This document shows, piece by piece, positions 35,588-44,255 of a stretch of DNA of 64,000 nucleotides. The notes below the pieces were generated by a model, which saw nothing but the letters and a program-made list of their open reading frames with translations, was not told the DNA's origin and ran no database searches. Within the stretch, counting starts at the first letter, position 1. Each line of letters starts with the position of its first letter. The stretch comes from Winogradskyella aurantia. GTDB lineage: Bacteria; Bacteroidota; Bacteroidia; Flavobacteriales; Flavobacteriaceae. Made by a program: the position numbers and the translations under genes. The DNA is taken from contig NZ_NGJN01000002.1 of NCBI RefSeq assembly GCF_002266855.1, positions 310,001 to 374,000 on the forward strand. Direction: 5' to 3'.

Positions 35588-36559
35588 ATGTATAATGCAT
35601 TTATAAAGGGTACAGGTTCGTATGTACCTCCAAAAATCTTAAAGAATGACTTTTTTGAATCAGTAGGTTCATCAGATACCTGGATCTACAATACCCTTGG
35701 TATTAAGGAACGGCGCATAGTAGAAGGAGAAACTACAAGCGATTTGGCCTCTAAAGCGGGTTTAAAAGCCATTGAAGATGCAGGCTTATCGGTTTTAGAT
35801 ATTGACTTAATCATCATGGCGACAGCAACACCAGATCGTTTGGCCCCCTCAAGTGCTTGCTTCGTTCAAGAAAAACTAGGAGCCAAGAATGCAGTAGCTT
35901 TTGACATTTCAGCAGTTTGCTCAGGCGCGTTGTTTGCCACCTCCATAGGCGTACAGTTTATAAGTACCGGGATGTATAAAAATGTTTTGGTCATAGGGGC
36001 CGACACCTTTTCTAACATCATTGATTGGGAACGTAGAGATGCGGTATTTTTTGGGGATGGCGCAGGAGCTATAGTTCTTTCTCAAACAACAGAAGATAAA
36101 GGTTTTGTTGAATTTATATTGCATGCTGATGGTACAGGAAAAGACCATTTTTCTATTCCTGCCGGCGGTTCTGAACAGCCAGCATCAGAAGAGAGTGTAA
36201 AAAACGGAGATCATTATTTTCAAATGAATGGAAAAGCCGTATATCAAACTGCTACCGAGGTAGTTCCTAAAAGCATCATTGAATTGCTAGAAAAAAACAG
36301 GGTATCCATAGATGCTATTAAATATATGATTCCTCATCAACCTAGTATCGGTATTTTAAAAGAAATTGCTAAACAGGTGGGTATACCTTTTGAAAAAGTA
36401 CAGACCAATATGGACAAATATGCCAATACGTCTGGAGGAACTATTCCCATCGTTTTGGATGAAGTTTTAAAACAGGAGTCAATGGAACCCGGAGATTTAT
36501 TGTTGTTTGCGGCAGTTGGGGCTGGCTGGACGTGGGGAACAGCTTTATATAAATGGTAA
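35588..36559 (+). CDS. Beta-ketoacyl-ACP synthase III-like (FabH family)
   Basis: 323 residues. Thiolase fold with the full FabH triad: Cys111 in DISAVCSGALFA, His250 in MIPHQPSIG (canonical PHQAN) and Asn280 in YANTSGGTIP. It condenses an acyl-CoA with malonyl-ACP. Housekeeping fabH in this group normally sits with plsX/rpmF, absent here, so this is probably an extra specialised copy. The FabI-like gene starts 13 bp downstream. The acyl starter is unknown. Confidence 0.88.
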   Translation: MYNAFIKGTGSYVPPKILKNDFFESVGSSDTWIYNTLGIKERRIVEGETTSDLASKAGLKAIEDAGLSVLDIDLIIMATATPDRLAPSSACFVQEKLGAKNAVAFDISAVCSGALFATSIGVQFISTGMYKNVLVIGADTFSNIIDWERRDAVFFGDGAGAIVLSQTTEDKGFVEFILHADGTGKDHFSIPAGGSEQPASEESVKNGDHYFQMNGKAVYQTATEVVPKSIIELLEKNRVSIDAIKYMIPHQPSIGILKEIAKQVGIPFEKVQTNMDKYANTSGGTIPIVLDEVLKQESMEPGDLLLFAAVGAGWTWGTALYKW

Positions 36560-36572
36560 GAACACAAAACGT

Positions 36573-37397
36573 ATGCTGTCAAACAAAACATTTTTAATAA
36601 CAGGTATATCAGATGAAAATTCTTTGGCCATGTATGTCGCTAAGGAAATCTTAGCTAATGGTGGTCGGGTGATTTGCACGGGTTTAGGGGTTACAAGCCA
36701 CCACGGGGATTTATCTGAGCGTGCAGCCCAATTTTTAAATACCAATTATAAGGATTTTGAAGACGCCGTAAAGCAGGAATTAGGCGAAGATGTCCAAACT
36801 GAAGTGTTGGATGTATCAATAGACAAAAGTATTGAAGACTTAGCTCTTAAATTTGAAGAACAAGGCGTAAAGCTCGATGGCTTTTTACATGCCATAGCTA
36901 TGGATAAGACCATTAGAGGAAAACAGGTAAAACCTTTGGTACAAGTATCCCTAGATGAGTTTTGTGACACCATGAATGTCTCGGCTTATTCGTTAATCCG
37001 ACTGAGTCATCATCTACTTAAATCTAATGTATTACAAGATGGGTCCTCCATTTGTTCCTTAAGTTATATTGCTGCCGAGAAGGTGACCTTTCACCCTTAC
37101 AGAAACATAAGTATAGCGAAGGCTGCCTTAGAGCGCATAACCGTGGAGTTGGCAGATGAATTGGGTCGCTCTAGAAATATTAGGGCTAATGCCATCCGAT
37201 TTTCAACCTATATTTCCAGTAAAGCAGGTAATGCTACCTTGACCCAAAAAGATGTGGATACGGCCAATAAAATGAGTCCACTACAAAATGCACGTCCAGA
37301 AGATTTGGCATACGAAGTCGTACACTTATTTAGACCCGAAGTGAGAATTACAGGCGAAATACGTCATGTCGATGGCGGTTACCATATAACCGGATAG
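36573..37397 (+). CDS. Enoyl-ACP reductase-like SDR (FabI family)
   Basis: 275 residues. I start at 36573 (MLSNKTFLITGISDENSLA); the longer frame from 36507 overlaps the fabH-like gene. It has the FabI-type N-terminus (ITGISDENSLAM), the FLHAIAMD segment, LSYIAAEKVT and the Tyr-x6-Lys pair (YRNISIAK) of the FabI branch of short-chain dehydrogenases, with RPEDLAYEVVHLF near the end. It would reduce an enoyl-ACP with NAD(P)H. With the FabH-like protein it could perform part of one elongation cycle; no ACP, FabG or FabZ is adjacent. Confidence 0.85.
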   Translation: MLSNKTFLITGISDENSLAMYVAKEILANGGRVICTGLGVTSHHGDLSERAAQFLNTNYKDFEDAVKQELGEDVQTEVLDVSIDKSIEDLALKFEEQGVKLDGFLHAIAMDKTIRGKQVKPLVQVSLDEFCDTMNVSAYSLIRLSHHLLKSNVLQDGSSICSLSYIAAEKVTFHPYRNISIAKAALERITVELADELGRSRNIRANAIRFSTYISSKAGNATLTQKDVDTANKMSPLQNARPEDLAYEVVHLFRPEVRITGEIRHVDGGYHITG

Positions 37398-37418
37398 TTT
37401 TCTTTTTAATGTAAGGTT

Positions 37419-38060
37419 TTATACTAAATCGTTGATATAATCTACATTTACTACATGTTTTCCTGTAAAGGGAAGAATGGTCAAACGCGAACCAAATAAT
37501 CTTAGAGCCGTATCGGTTTCCTGTGCTATACGTTCTTCATTTAAATATTCATCCTCAGTACCATAGATGAGTTTTACTTTGGTATTTTCCGATAAATACT
37601 CAAAATCTTTGGACACCAACTCCTTGGGGATACCACCGGAATGAATAACCAATTGGTCGCACTGGATGTTGTGCTTTACCATATATCTCATAGCTACACT
37701 AACACCTTGGGAGTAGCCGAAAATGATAAAGGATTTATCTTTTGGGGGTAATTTTTCCTCCTTAAAAATAGCATCAAAATAATTTATGATATTTTTCATG
37801 CCGGTTGCCGTATTGTCTTTTGTGAGCCAATTAGCACCGACATACATCTTGGGCTGTATATAGTATTTGCTTGGGGCTTGAGGGGCAATGATATAATTCT
37901 TTTCAGCATCCAACCCTTTAAAATACCTTAAAAAATAACGACTTAAATAACCCATGCCATGACAGGCAAACCAGATAGTCTTTGTCCGTTGCGATAAAGT
38001 GTTTAAAGTAGAATAGGAGTTATGGTTAGTGTAGTTTATTTCTTTTTCGGTGGAATTCAT
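37419..38060 (-). CDS. Alpha/beta hydrolase (phospholipase/carboxylesterase type)
   Basis: About 213 residues. Start chosen at 38060 (MNSTEKEINY), which fits the divergent promoter region; a frame from 38111 would overlap the next gene. Motifs: WFACHGMGYLSRYFLRYF, the nucleophile FGYSQGVSVAMRY and a C-terminal FTGKHVVN histidine; APQAPSKYYIQP resembles abhydrolase_2 esterases. It is divergent from the men genes, with 45 bp between starts. It is not a clear MenH. Its substrate is unknown. Confidence 0.8.
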   Translation of the reverse strand: MNSTEKEINYTNHNSYSTLNTLSQRTKTIWFACHGMGYLSRYFLRYFKGLDAEKNYIIAPQAPSKYYIQPKMYVGANWLTKDNTATGMKNIINYFDAIFKEEKLPPKDKSFIIFGYSQGVSVAMRYMVKHNIQCDQLVIHSGGIPKELVSKDFEYLSENTKVKLIYGTEDEYLNEERIAQETDTALRLFGSRLTILPFTGKHVVNVDYINDLV

Positions 38061-38069
38061 TATTCTAAG

Positions 38070-38077
38070 TATCTTTG
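38070..38077 (+). promoter_or_regulatory. -7 promoter element for first men unit
   Basis: TATCTTTG, an exact TAnnTTTG, 28 bp before the ATG at 38106, inside the divergent intergenic region. Confidence 0.5.
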
Positions 38078-38105
38078 CAATCGACTTTAAAAATACTGTA
38101 TTTCT

Positions 38106-38531
38106 ATGCAAAAATCTAAAGAAGATTTTTTGGCCCAGATCAATGCCGTTAGTAAAAACACCTTGATGGAAACCTTGGATATTGAGATTGTTGATTTTGG
38201 AGATGACTATTTAATCGCTAGAATGCCAGTCACCAACAAAGTGCACCAGCCAGATGGTATTCTTCACGGTGGTGCAACCGCTGCTTTGGCAGAAAGTGTT
38301 GGAAGTTTTGCGTCACACATATTTATCGATACAGATAAATTTTTTGTTCGTGGATTGGAAATAACCGCAAATCATCTCAAAAGTGTAAAATCCGGATTTG
38401 TGTATGCTAAGGCCACCTTTTTGCACAAAGGACGCACCACTCAGCTTTTGGATATAAAAATCACGGATGAAGCTGATACTTTAATTTCTATTTGTAGGTT
38501 ATCAACGATATCATTGCCAAAAGCTAACTAG
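38106..38531 (+). CDS. menI: Hotdog-fold thioesterase, probable DHNA-CoA hydrolase
   Basis: 141 residues, PaaI-type hotdog thioesterase: HQPDGILHGGATAALAESVG (catalytic segment, about 55-74) and LKSVKSGFVYAKATFLHKGR. It ends 3 bp before menF. In the menaquinone pathway such a protein hydrolyses 1,4-dihydroxy-2-naphthoyl-CoA, and the location at the head of a men gene unit supports that role here. The symbol is based on context plus family; without context it would only be called a PaaI family thioesterase. Confidence 0.75.
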   Translation: MQKSKEDFLAQINAVSKNTLMETLDIEIVDFGDDYLIARMPVTNKVHQPDGILHGGATAALAESVGSFASHIFIDTDKFFVRGLEITANHLKSVKSGFVYAKATFLHKGRTTQLLDIKITDEADTLISICRLSTISLPKAN

Positions 38532-38534
38532 ATA

Positions 38535-39656
38535 ATGTCTGAAGTCAATTCGTTTTTTAAAGATTTAGAAAAACAATTTGCTAATGATCTACCTTTTGTA
38601 GTTTACAGTAGACCAATTAATTCAATTATAAAATGTTGGCTTCAAAAGGATGCCGCATTACACCGAACTAATTTATTTGAGGAAAGTGGTTTTGTGTTCG
38701 CTCCATTTGATTTAAATGACCCAGCAATCGTTTTTCCTCAGGATAAATGTGAACATCAAATTTTAGAGGTCAATCAACTTGATGTAGACCCATTGGCTAT
38801 TACAACGTTTTCAACAAATAATACCTCAAGGCAAGCGCATGTGAATCTAGTTTCCGAGGCCGTTGAAGCTATCAATAAAGGACCGCTTAAAAAAGTGGTG
38901 TTGTCTCGAGTTGAATCTAGACCAGCAGATCAGATTAATCCAATTGAAACCTTTAAACGCTTATTCAACACCTACAAAAATGCCATGGTGTATTGCTGGT
39001 ATCATCCCAAGGTTGGTTTGTGGTTAGGGGCGACACCTGAATTGTTATTTAAGGTAGAAGGAAGTCAATTAACAGCAATTTCATTAGCTGGAACTCAGCC
39101 TTACAAAGATAATAGTGATCCCACCTGGACATCGAAAGAACTGCAAGAACAGCAAATTGTCACCGATTACATAGCCGAGCAGGTATCACTATATTCAGCC
39201 CAAACCAAAATTTCGGAAACCGAATCTATAAAAGCGGGTAATTTATGGCATCTTAAAACTCGGGTAACAAGTGTTTTGCATTCAACATCAAAATTAAAAT
39301 TGATTATCGAAGCCTTGCATCCAACTCCCGCCGTGTGCGGATTTCCCAAACAAACAGCCAAGGATTTTATACTGAGTCATGAAGGGTATGAGCGCGAGTT
39401 TTACACGGGCTTTTTGGGTGAACTTAATTTAAAACAAAGAATGAACAGAAATACCAACAGACGTAATGTCGAGAATAATGCTTATGCATCTGTTAAAACC
39501 AATTCTAATTTCTACGTCAATTTACGCTGTATGCAAATTAAGGACGATAAAGTTTTAGTATATGTTGGTGGAGGCATTACCGAGGATTCTGTTCCAGAAA
39601 ATGAATGGGAGGAAACCTCTAATAAGGCAAAGACAATTAGCAATGTCTTAAGATAA
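38535..39656 (+). CDS. menF: Isochorismate synthase
   Basis: 373 residues, chorismate-binding family. Conserved regions: GPLKKVVLSRVES, AMVYCWYHPKVGLWLGATPELL, ISLAGTQPYKDN (Mg-binding region), LHPTPAVCGFPKQTA and HEGYEREFYTGFLG. It converts chorismate to isochorismate, the entry step to menaquinone. At 373 residues it lacks most of the N-terminal extension of enterobacterial MenF. It is cotranscribed with the thioesterase; menD begins 33 bp downstream, with its own -7 element. Confidence 0.92.
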   Translation: MSEVNSFFKDLEKQFANDLPFVVYSRPINSIIKCWLQKDAALHRTNLFEESGFVFAPFDLNDPAIVFPQDKCEHQILEVNQLDVDPLAITTFSTNNTSRQAHVNLVSEAVEAINKGPLKKVVLSRVESRPADQINPIETFKRLFNTYKNAMVYCWYHPKVGLWLGATPELLFKVEGSQLTAISLAGTQPYKDNSDPTWTSKELQEQQIVTDYIAEQVSLYSAQTKISETESIKAGNLWHLKTRVTSVLHSTSKLKLIIEALHPTPAVCGFPKQTAKDFILSHEGYEREFYTGFLGELNLKQRMNRNTNRRNVENNAYASVKTNSNFYVNLRCMQIKDDKVLVYVGGGITEDSVPENEWEETSNKAKTISNVLR

Positions 39657-39674
39657 AAAACAGGGTTAATTTAT

Positions 39675-39682
39675 TACTTTTG
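39675..39682 (+). promoter_or_regulatory. -7 promoter element for menD
   Basis: TACTTTTG, an exact TAnnTTTG, ends 7 bp before the ATG at 39690. Transcription from it would give a leaderless or nearly leaderless menD mRNA. Confidence 0.45.
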
Positions 39683-39689
39683 TTTGTTG

Positions 39690-41450
39690 ATGGATTATTC
39701 TAAGATTCCTTTAGCCCAAACGGTCGTAACCTTATGTAAATGGCATAATATTGAACATGTCGTGATTTCTCCAGGAAGCAGAAATGCGCCTCTGACTATA
39801 GGCTTTACCAATGATGACTTTTTTAAATGCTTTAGTATTGTCGATGAGCGCTGCGCTGCTTTTTTCGCACTTGGCATTGCGCAGCAAACACAAAAGCCTG
39901 TTGCTGTGGTTTGTACCTCTGGAAGCGCGTTATTGAATTATTATCCCGCCATATCAGAAGCTTATTACAGTGATATTCCACTAGTTGTTTTATCGGCAGA
40001 TAGACCGAAACATTTAGTTGATATTGGTGATGGGCAAACCATAAAACAAAAGAATGTTTATGGGGAGCATGTTCATTTTTCGGCAAATCTAAAATTAGAT
40101 CTTCGGGATGAGGCCAAAAACCCTAAGCAAGACGAGGTTCCCATTTTTAAATCCATTGAGAATAAATTAGAGCGTATTTTAGGGTTGCAAAAAGATATAC
40201 AAGCATATAACGAATCGGAAATTCATGAAGCATTGAACCAGAGCGCATTGCATTCGGGCCCAGTGCACATTAATATTCCATTTGACGAGCCTTTATATGA
40301 TACAGTTAAAGATTTAAGTATTAAGCCTAAGCCCTATAAGCTCCCCAATCGCAACCAAAATATCGATGAATTTGAACTTAGGCCTTGTATAGATATTTGG
40401 CACCACGCCAAACGTAAAATGATTTTAGTGGGTGTTCTTGCGCCTAATTCTATAGAAGATAAGTGGTTACAGGAGCTCGCTGATGATGATAGTGTTTTGG
40501 TCTTTACCGAAACGACGTCAAATTTACATCACCCAGATTTTTTCCCTGGTATTGATAAGATTATTGCACCACTTAAAGCCGAAGAGTTTAAAGCCCTTCA
40601 ACCAGATGTATTGTTGACTTTGGGAGGGATGGTAGTATCAAAAAAAATAAAAGCTTTTTTGCGTCAGTACAAACCAAAACATCATTGGCATGTTGGTCCT
40701 CATAATGCAAATGATACTTTTTTTTGTCTTGAAGAGCATTTCAGGGTAAGACCAAACACATTTTTTGAAAAATTTATGCCGCTGATTTCGCACCATACGA
40801 AAAGTGATTATAAACGACATTGGTTGACTGTACGAGCTAAACGGCGAAAAGAGCATCAAAGGTATTTGGAAACTATTCCTTTTTCAGACTTTGCCGCTTT
40901 CGATCTTATTCTAAAGGCTGTCCCAAAACAAAGTCAACTGCAAGTTGGCAATAGTTCAGCCATACGGTATACCCAGTTATTTCAGCTTCGAAAGGATATT
41001 AAGGTGTTTTGTAACCGGGGTACTAGTGGTATTGACGGCAGTACAAGCACAGCTATTGGTGCTTCGGTCGCTACAAATGAGCGAACGACCTTTATTGTGG
41101 GTGACCTTAGTTTTTTCTATGATAGTAATGCCTTATGGAATAATTATATACCTAATACCTTCAGGATTATTGTTGTCAATAACCAAGGTGGAGGAATTTT
41201 CAGGATTCTACCAGGTCACAAGAATACAGACAACTTTGATACATTTTTTGAAACCAAGCATACACTTAACGCTAAACAGTTGTGCCACATGTTTGATATA
41301 GAATATTATAGCGTGGCTGATAAAACTAATCTAGAGAATGAATTAAAATCATTTTTTAGTACATCAAAAAAACCTCGACTTCTAGAGGTGTTTACACCGT
41401 CGCGCGATAATGATAGCATATTATTGGACTACTTTGATTTTATAAAATAA
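39690..41450 (+). CDS. menD: SEPHCHC synthase (thiamine-diphosphate-dependent MenD)
   Basis: 586 residues. Uses the ATG at 39690 (MDYSKIPLA); the in-frame TTG at 39684 lies upstream. Thiamine-diphosphate family motifs: VISPGSRNAPL, CTSGSALLNYYPAISEAY and the GTSGIDGSTSTAIGAS plus VGDLSFFYDSNALWN cofactor/metal region, then VNNQGGGIF. It adds the succinic semialdehyde equivalent from 2-oxoglutarate to isochorismate. The neighbouring menF supplies its substrate. Confidence 0.96.
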   Translation: MDYSKIPLAQTVVTLCKWHNIEHVVISPGSRNAPLTIGFTNDDFFKCFSIVDERCAAFFALGIAQQTQKPVAVVCTSGSALLNYYPAISEAYYSDIPLVVLSADRPKHLVDIGDGQTIKQKNVYGEHVHFSANLKLDLRDEAKNPKQDEVPIFKSIENKLERILGLQKDIQAYNESEIHEALNQSALHSGPVHINIPFDEPLYDTVKDLSIKPKPYKLPNRNQNIDEFELRPCIDIWHHAKRKMILVGVLAPNSIEDKWLQELADDDSVLVFTETTSNLHHPDFFPGIDKIIAPLKAEEFKALQPDVLLTLGGMVVSKKIKAFLRQYKPKHHWHVGPHNANDTFFCLEEHFRVRPNTFFEKFMPLISHHTKSDYKRHWLTVRAKRRKEHQRYLETIPFSDFAAFDLILKAVPKQSQLQVGNSSAIRYTQLFQLRKDIKVFCNRGTSGIDGSTSTAIGASVATNERTTFIVGDLSFFYDSNALWNNYIPNTFRIIVVNNQGGGIFRILPGHKNTDNFDTFFETKHTLNAKQLCHMFDIEYYSVADKTNLENELKSFFSTSKKPRLLEVFTPSRDNDSILLDYFDFIK

Positions 41451-41553
41451 TCATTAGGTCAAATTTCTTTTTAAAGAGACGTCTTCCTTTAGAATGTGCC
41501 AAATTTTAGTTATATTTAGTTGATATTGAAGTTAATCTTAAAAATTTAATACA

Positions 41554-41892
41554 ATGAGTAAAAGAGATGAGTTAATCGCTAAATACGCGGCTGATTTAAA
41601 AGATAAATGTGGTGTAAATCCTGATATGGATTTGCTAACCAAAGTGACCGTTGGTTTGGGCCCCTCTATTTACAACGCAGATTCGTCAACGGTTTCTGGT
41701 TCTGACGAAAAGGAGTTAGCGACGGTAAAGCACAATTTTTTGATTAAAAAGTTAGGCCTTTCAGAGAGTGCCGATTTAGATGGAGCAATTTCTTCCGTGT
41801 TAGACACCTATGGTCAGTCCAATAGAAATAAATACAGAGCTGTAGTCTATTATTTGTTGGTAAAGCATTTTAATAAAGCTTCGGTTTACTAA
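41554..41892 (+). CDS. DUF2853-family protein
   Basis: 112 residues, all-helical looking, no signal peptide. Begins MSKRDELIAKYAADLK and has the DUF2853 pattern (KVTVGLGPSIYNADSSTVSG, then NKYRAVVYYLLVKHF). The family is widespread in Bacteroidota and alphaproteobacteria with no known function. It sits between menD and the CvfB-like gene and has its own terminator. A TATATTTA near-consensus element lies upstream. Confidence 0.85.
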   Translation: MSKRDELIAKYAADLKDKCGVNPDMDLLTKVTVGLGPSIYNADSSTVSGSDEKELATVKHNFLIKKLGLSESADLDGAISSVLDTYGQSNRNKYRAVVYYLLVKHFNKASVY

Positions 41893-41917
41893 TCGTATCT
41901 TGCTAAAAGTCGTAGAG

Positions 41918-41947
41918 CGCCACAATTTGATATTGTTGGCGTTTTTT
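41918..41947 (+). terminator. Intrinsic terminator after DUF2853 gene
   Basis: CGCCACAAT pairs with ATTGTTGGCG (one bulged T) around a short loop and is followed by TTTTTT. Confidence 0.75.
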
Positions 41948-42026
41948 ATTTAATCATTTATGCCATTGAGGTCCACTTGGATGACTTATTTTAAGAGCAA
42001 TAATTAAATTCTCATGGTTTTATATC

Positions 42027-42034
42027 TACCTTTG
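42027..42034 (+). promoter_or_regulatory. -7 promoter element for CvfB-like gene
   Basis: TACCTTTG, an exact TAnnTTTG, ends 4 bp before the ATG at 42039, pointing to a leaderless transcript. Confidence 0.45.
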
Positions 42035-42038
42035 TGTT

Positions 42039-42869
42039 ATGATTAAATTAGGAGAATATAATACACTTGAAATATTAAGAGACACGGAGCCAGGCTTGTT
42101 TTTGGGTGATGACGAAGAGAACGAAGTGTTATTACCAAACCGCTATGTGCCGGAAGCTTTTGAAATTGGAGATAAGCTAAAGGTCTTTGTCTATTTAGAC
42201 AATGAAGAACGCCCCGTGGCTACAACAGACAAACCTTATATAACCAAAGACGGTTTTGCTCTTTTACGATGTAATCAAATAAATAAGTACGGTGCCTTTC
42301 TAGATTGGGGTTTGGTAAAGGAATTATTTTGTCCGTTTAAAGAACAAGCCTTTAAAATGAAGGCGGGAGGTTGGTATCTGGTGCACTGTTATTTAGACGA
42401 AGAAACAGAGCGCTTAGTGGCTTCAAGCAAGACCAACAGGTTTTTGGATAATAAAGACTTAACCGTTTCGCAATTTGAAGAAGTAGACTTAATTGTCTCT
42501 CACCCGTCAGAAATAGGAATGAATGTTATTGTTAACAAAAAGCATCTAGGCTTAATTTATAAGGATGATATTTTTAAGGATATCCAAGTGGGTGATCGTC
42601 TCAAGGGCATAGTAAAAAAAGTGCGCAGTGATAACAAATTAGACATCTCCTTAAATCAAATTGGTTACCGTAATATTGAGCCCACCGCAGAATTGATTTT
42701 AAACGCGCTTGAGGATAACAGTGGGTTTCTTCCCTTGCATGATAAATCTAGCCCAGACCAAATCAAGGAATTGCTTCAAATGAGTAAAAAAAGTTTTAAA
42801 AAGGCAATAGGCTCTTTATATAAGAATCGTCAGATAGAGATAAAGGCAGATGGTATTTATTTGAAATAA
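42039..42869 (+). CDS. CvfB-like S1 RNA-binding protein
   Basis: 276 residues. Three S1-like OB domains (about 5-65, 70-135 and 145-215: GDKLKVFVYLDNEERPVATT, NKYGAFLDWGLVKELFCPFK, GDRLKGIVKKVRSDNKLDIS) followed by a winged-helix end (MSKKSFKKAIGSLYKNRQIE). This matches the CvfB/YitL family of RNA-binding regulators. Its targets are unknown. The stop is 8 bp from the stop of the convergent hypothetical gene, with no terminator between them. Confidence 0.87.
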   Translation: MIKLGEYNTLEILRDTEPGLFLGDDEENEVLLPNRYVPEAFEIGDKLKVFVYLDNEERPVATTDKPYITKDGFALLRCNQINKYGAFLDWGLVKELFCPFKEQAFKMKAGGWYLVHCYLDEETERLVASSKTNRFLDNKDLTVSQFEEVDLIVSHPSEIGMNVIVNKKHLGLIYKDDIFKDIQVGDRLKGIVKKVRSDNKLDISLNQIGYRNIEPTAELILNALEDNSGFLPLHDKSSPDQIKELLQMSKKSFKKAIGSLYKNRQIEIKADGIYLK

Positions 42870-42877
42870 ATAGTGTT

Positions 42878-43288
42878 TTATTTCTTAGGATGCAATGAGC
42901 TTTCAACCCAAATTATAGCTTCATGGATATTGCTAAAAATTTGCCTATTAAAATGAAAAAAGTGGTTTTCTATTTGATAAATCTTTTCAGTAATTGCTGA
43001 ATAGGCTATTATAGCATATGCCTTACAATTGGGAAAGGTGGTATTAAACCTTGCAGCATCAGGGAGTACAATTGAATACGAATTAATCCGATTTGCAATA
43101 AAAGCAAAAGGTGAATTCCCGTAATGTTTTTTGATAAGTCCATGTATTTCTTCGAAACTGGAGTAATCAATATCCAATCCTTCTTTGAACTCAGCAATAA
43201 AATAATGGTCAAAGAAAAACACATCACCCAGATTAGTTTTGTAGTGGTGGTGCGTGTTATTCAAAATACTAGAATTTTTTATGGTCAT
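42878..43288 (-). CDS. Hypothetical small cytosolic protein
   Basis: 136 residues without signal peptide or membrane segment. The pattern (GDVFFFDHYFIAEFKEGLDI, FAFIANRINSYSIVLPDAAR, CKAYAIIAYSAITEKIYQIE) suggests alternating strands and helices as in the STAS/SpoIIAA-like proteins found widely in flavobacteria, but I cannot assign it firmly. It lies convergent to the CvfB-like gene and divergent from menB. Confidence 0.55.
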   Translation of the reverse strand: MTIKNSSILNNTHHHYKTNLGDVFFFDHYFIAEFKEGLDIDYSSFEEIHGLIKKHYGNSPFAFIANRINSYSIVLPDAARFNTTFPNCKAYAIIAYSAITEKIYQIENHFFHFNRQIFSNIHEAIIWVESSLHPKK

Positions 43289-43372
43289 ATCAACTATTGA
43301 GCGGGCAAAGATATTGCGAGTACCTCATAAATTCAAACAAAAAATAGCCTTATGGCATTATTATTAATTCCT

Positions 43373-43380
43373 TATTTTTG
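43373..43380 (+). promoter_or_regulatory. -7 promoter element for menB-menA
   Basis: TATTTTTG, an exact TAnnTTTG, 20 bp before the ATG at 43401. Confidence 0.5.
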
Positions 43381-43400
43381 CGGTTAAATCGTTGATAAGT

Positions 43401-44240
43401 ATGAGCCAAATCAAATGGAAAGTTGCAAAGTCCTATGAAGATATCACCTACCATAAATGTAATGGTGTTGCGCGCATTGCTTTTAATAGACCAGATGTAA
43501 GAAATGCCTTTCGCCCAAAGACAACATCTGAACTCTATGATGCTTTCTACGATGCTAATGAGGACGTAAATATAGGTGTGGTTTTATTAAGTGCGGAGGG
43601 GCCATCTACCAAGGACGGTATCTGGAGTTTTTGTTCGGGTGGAGATCAGAAAGCTAGAGGGCATGAGGGATATGTTGGAGATGATGGTTATCATCGCCTA
43701 AATATCCTTGAGGTACAACGTCTAATACGATTTATGCCTAAGGCTGTTATAGCAGTGGTTCCCGGTTGGGCTGTTGGCGGTGGTCATAGTTTACATGTGG
43801 TTTGTGATTTGACACTGGCCAGTAAAGAGCACGCTATATTTAAGCAAACGGATGCTGATGTTACAAGTTTTGATGGAGGTTATGGCTCCGCTTATCTAGC
43901 CAAAATGGTTGGTCAGAAAAAAGCAAGAGAGATTTTCTTTTTAGGCAGAAATTATTCGGCACAGGAGGCCTTTGAAATGGGAATGGTCAATGCGGTAATT
44001 CCACATGCGGAATTAGAACAGACAGCCTATGAATGGGCACAGGAAATATTAGCAAAATCCCCTATATCAATAAAGATGTTGAAGTTTGCCATGAACCTTA
44101 CTGATGATGGCATGGTAGGCCAGCAGGTATTTGCAGGTGAAGCAACACGATTAGCTTATATGACAGATGAAGCCAAAGAGGGCCGTGACGCTTTCCTTGA
44201 AAAACGTAAACCCAATTTCAATAAAAAATGGATTCCGTAA
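43401..44240 (+). CDS. menB: 1,4-dihydroxy-2-naphthoyl-CoA synthase
   Basis: 279 residues from the ATG at 43401 (MSQIKWKVAKSYED); a TTG at 43392 would add three codons. Crotonase family with MenB-specific features: ARIAFNRPDVRNAFRP, WSFCSGGDQKARG, GWAVGGGHSLHVVCDLTLAS and VTSFDGGYGSAYLAKMVG. It closes the naphthoate ring from o-succinylbenzoyl-CoA. menA follows 15 bp downstream on the same transcript. Confidence 0.96.
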   Translation: MSQIKWKVAKSYEDITYHKCNGVARIAFNRPDVRNAFRPKTTSELYDAFYDANEDVNIGVVLLSAEGPSTKDGIWSFCSGGDQKARGHEGYVGDDGYHRLNILEVQRLIRFMPKAVIAVVPGWAVGGGHSLHVVCDLTLASKEHAIFKQTDADVTSFDGGYGSAYLAKMVGQKKAREIFFLGRNYSAQEAFEMGMVNAVIPHAELEQTAYEWAQEILAKSPISIKMLKFAMNLTDDGMVGQQVFAGEATRLAYMTDEAKEGRDAFLEKRKPNFNKKWIP

Positions 44241-44255
44241 ACCTACTTAAGTTTT

